A stretch of 7,809 bases of DNA from Alistipes sp. UBA940 (GTDB lineage: Bacteria > Bacteroidota > Bacteroidia > Bacteroidales > Rikenellaceae): contig DBDE01000037.1 of the NCBI GenBank assembly GCA_002293425.1, forward strand, positions 1 through 7,809. Direction: 5' to 3'. Positions within the stretch are counted from its first letter, which is position 1; every line of letters begins with the position of its first letter. Below the pieces are notes generated by a model. The model did not search any database. It was not told the DNA's origin and saw nothing but the letters and a program-made list of their open reading frames with translations. This document shows, piece after piece, positions 6,748 to 7,809 of this stretch. The translations under genes were made by a program, and so were the position numbers.

Positions 6748-7241
6748 CCATTCAAATCCAACAACCCATCCGGTATCTCGAAAACTATCGTCCGCCTCCC
6801 CTCGTCCACCTCCACAACCAACGCGGCAGGAATCAAAATAGTTGAGAATGTGTTTCTGACCCACTCCCCAGACTCGGCCACCGCAACCTCGAACAACGCA
6901 TTCTCGCCATCAATAAACCCCGCCACCTCGCCAACCAATCCATCGCCCAAATCGACCCCCCAACCGACAAAATCCTCCGAAGAGTCCTCCTCCCCACCCT
7001 CGACAAAAAGCTCCAACCCCAGCAACTCCTCCGCCCGTCTCGAACTATCCACATCCTCAAAAACCACCGTGGCACCCCTCTGTCCCCTGCTCCGAAAAGA
7101 AGAGACAAAAAGAGGAACCCACAGCTCGTCGATGTTGACGAACACGGGTTCCTCCATATTAATCGCATCCCGAGAATACAACACGACCGAAACCCCTCCA
7201 TCGGAGCCAAACAGTGTGCCGATCTTCCCGACCGCAACCAT
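6744..7241 (-). CDS. rimM: Ribosome maturation factor RimM
   Basis: RimM helps assemble the head of the 30S ribosomal subunit and promotes 16S rRNA maturation, acting with ribosomal protein S19. The 165-residue product has the two expected domains. The N-terminal beta-barrel (about 3-80) begins VGKIGTLFG and contains the GATVVFEDVDSSRRAEELLG segment with its family-typical helix (56-75). The PRC-barrel domain (about 91-163) starts at FVGWGVDLGD, includes ILIPAALVVEVD (135-146), and ends in the characteristic EIPDGLLDL (155-163). An acidic linker (81-90) joins them. The usual HGLKGEV-type motif near the N-terminus is weakened to FGSDGGVSV. Position after rpsP is the classic arrangement in bacteria, with only seven bases between the genes and no Shine-Dalgarno sequence. 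The stop overlaps the mnmA start by four bases. Confidence 0.93.
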   Translation of the reverse strand: MVAVGKIGTLFGSDGGVSVVLYSRDAINMEEPVFVNIDELWVPLFVSSFRSRGQRGATVVFEDVDSSRRAEELLGLELFVEGGEEDSSEDFVGWGVDLGDGLVGEVAGFIDGENALFEVAVAESGEWVRNTFSTILIPAALVVEVDEGRRTIVFEIPDGLLDLNG

Positions 7242-7248
7242 AAAACGA

Positions 7249-7809
7249 CTACTCCTCGGCAGGAGCCTCTTCAGCCGCAGCTTCCTCAGTCGCAGCCTCT
7301 TCCATCACCTCGGCCAAAGACTCGGCAGGCGACTGTTCGACAGCACAGCTCTCAGCCTGCGGAGCTTCTTCGACGGGCTCGGCAACCTGTTCAGCAACCT
7401 CTTCCTCAGCAGCAACATCCTCCACAGGTTCAGCCACAGCCGCCGCCTTCTTCGCCGCTATAGCCGCCGCCTTCTCATCCTTAGCTTTGGTTTCAGCTGC
7501 GGCACGAGCCTTAGCAGCATCACGCGCCTCGGTAGCCAACTTAGTGGTCTTAGCGGCATTCTTACTGCTCTTCTCCTCCATCCACTTGTTGAACCGAGCC
7601 TCGGCGTCGCTCTCCGAGAAAGCACCCTTGGCAACCCCGCCAAGCAAATGTTTTTTCATCATCACACCCTTTTCCGACAAAATGGCGCGACAAGTGTCCG
7701 TAGGTTGTGCGCCCTTTTGCAACCAATCCAGAGCCTTCTCGAAGCTCAGATCGATAGTAGCAGGATTCGTGTTCGGATTGTACGTGCCAATCTTCTCGAT
7801 AAATTTACC
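7249..7809 (-). CDS. rpsP: 30S ribosomal protein S16, 5' end outside the window, with long Ala/Glu tail
   Basis: S16 binds 16S rRNA early in 30S assembly. The frame is open to the right edge, so the window holds 186 C-terminal residues and lacks roughly the first 25-30. Visible residues 1-20 (GKFIEKIGTYNPNTNPATID) and LSFEKALDWLQKGAQPTDT match the S16 core. After the core (about residue 55) comes a segment found in Bacteroidetes S16 proteins (KHLLGGVAKGAFSE onward), then a Lys/Ala-rich helical stretch (about 85-126) and a strongly acidic Ala/Glu/Pro tail (about 127-186). E. coli S16 has only 82 residues, so the extension is longer than the core. A TTG at 7722 could be mistaken for a start, but the S16 frame clearly continues upstream. 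rimM follows after seven bases. The operon promoter must lie outside the window. Confidence 0.96.
   Translation of the reverse strand, partial: GKFIEKIGTYNPNTNPATIDLSFEKALDWLQKGAQPTDTCRAILSEKGVMMKKHLLGGVAKGAFSESDAEARFNKWMEEKSSKNAAKTTKLATEARDAAKARAAAETKAKDEKAAAIAAKKAAAVAEPVEDVAAEEEVAEQVAEPVEEAPQAESCAVEQSPAESLAEVMEEAATEEAAAEEAPAEE

Noticed and set aside
6748..6864. A 39-residue N-terminal extension of MnmA from the in-frame ATG at 6864
   Set aside because: The extension lies inside rimM, has no MnmA-like sequence, and the ATG at 6747 gives the standard N-terminus and a classic ATGA overlap.
7249..7722. A separate 157-codon gene starting at TTG 7722
   Set aside because: The frame continues upstream with unmistakable S16 sequence to the window edge, so this is the C-terminal part of rpsP.

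Overview
The window looks like chromosome of a Bacteroidales bacterium, perhaps from the Alistipes/Rikenellaceae side. Both promoter candidates fit the Bacteroidetes -7 motif TAnnTTTG, start codons lack clear Shine-Dalgarno sequences, lipoproteins are abundant, ribosomal protein S16 has the long Ala/Glu tail common in this phylum, and the phosphate transporter is the PiT-PhoU fusion type. The exact genus is inference. Coding density is very high, no stretch over 300 bases lacks a gene, and I see no RNA gene, mobile element, CRISPR array or phage gene.

Layout. (1) Bases 1-54: three copies of a 7-base repeat, then a strong hairpin terminator. (2) 53-970, minus strand: a lone periplasmic-binding-protein-like lipoprotein. 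(3) 971-1050: an 80-base divergent intergenic region with one TAnnTTTG element facing each way. (4) 1051-5633, plus strand: a likely three-gene operon of a PiT phosphate transporter fused to a PhoU-like domain, a small FKBP-like lipoprotein starting in a 4-base ATGA overlap, and a large lipoprotein with two FKBP-like domains and a lipocalin-like tail. (5) 5620-7809, minus strand: rpsP (5' end outside the window), rimM and mnmA, a tightly packed translation operon that meets the plus-strand operon tail to tail with a 14-base overlap.

How the genes work together. The minus-strand group serves translation: S16 and RimM in building the 30S subunit, MnmA in 2-thiolation of tRNA wobble uridine. The plus-strand group couples inner-membrane phosphate uptake with two exported lipoproteins of the FKBP fold, a pairing whose purpose is not obvious. 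The binding lipoprotein on the left has no transporter partner in view and its own terminator, so it may be a scavenging or sensing protein rather than part of a local ABC importer.

No clear-cut new system such as a defence island is present. The most interesting items are the phosphate-transporter/FKBP-lipoprotein operon, the Tyr/Asn/Gly-rich insert in one FKBP-like domain, the orphan binding protein with altered ligand residues, and the nearly leaderless start of the transporter gene.
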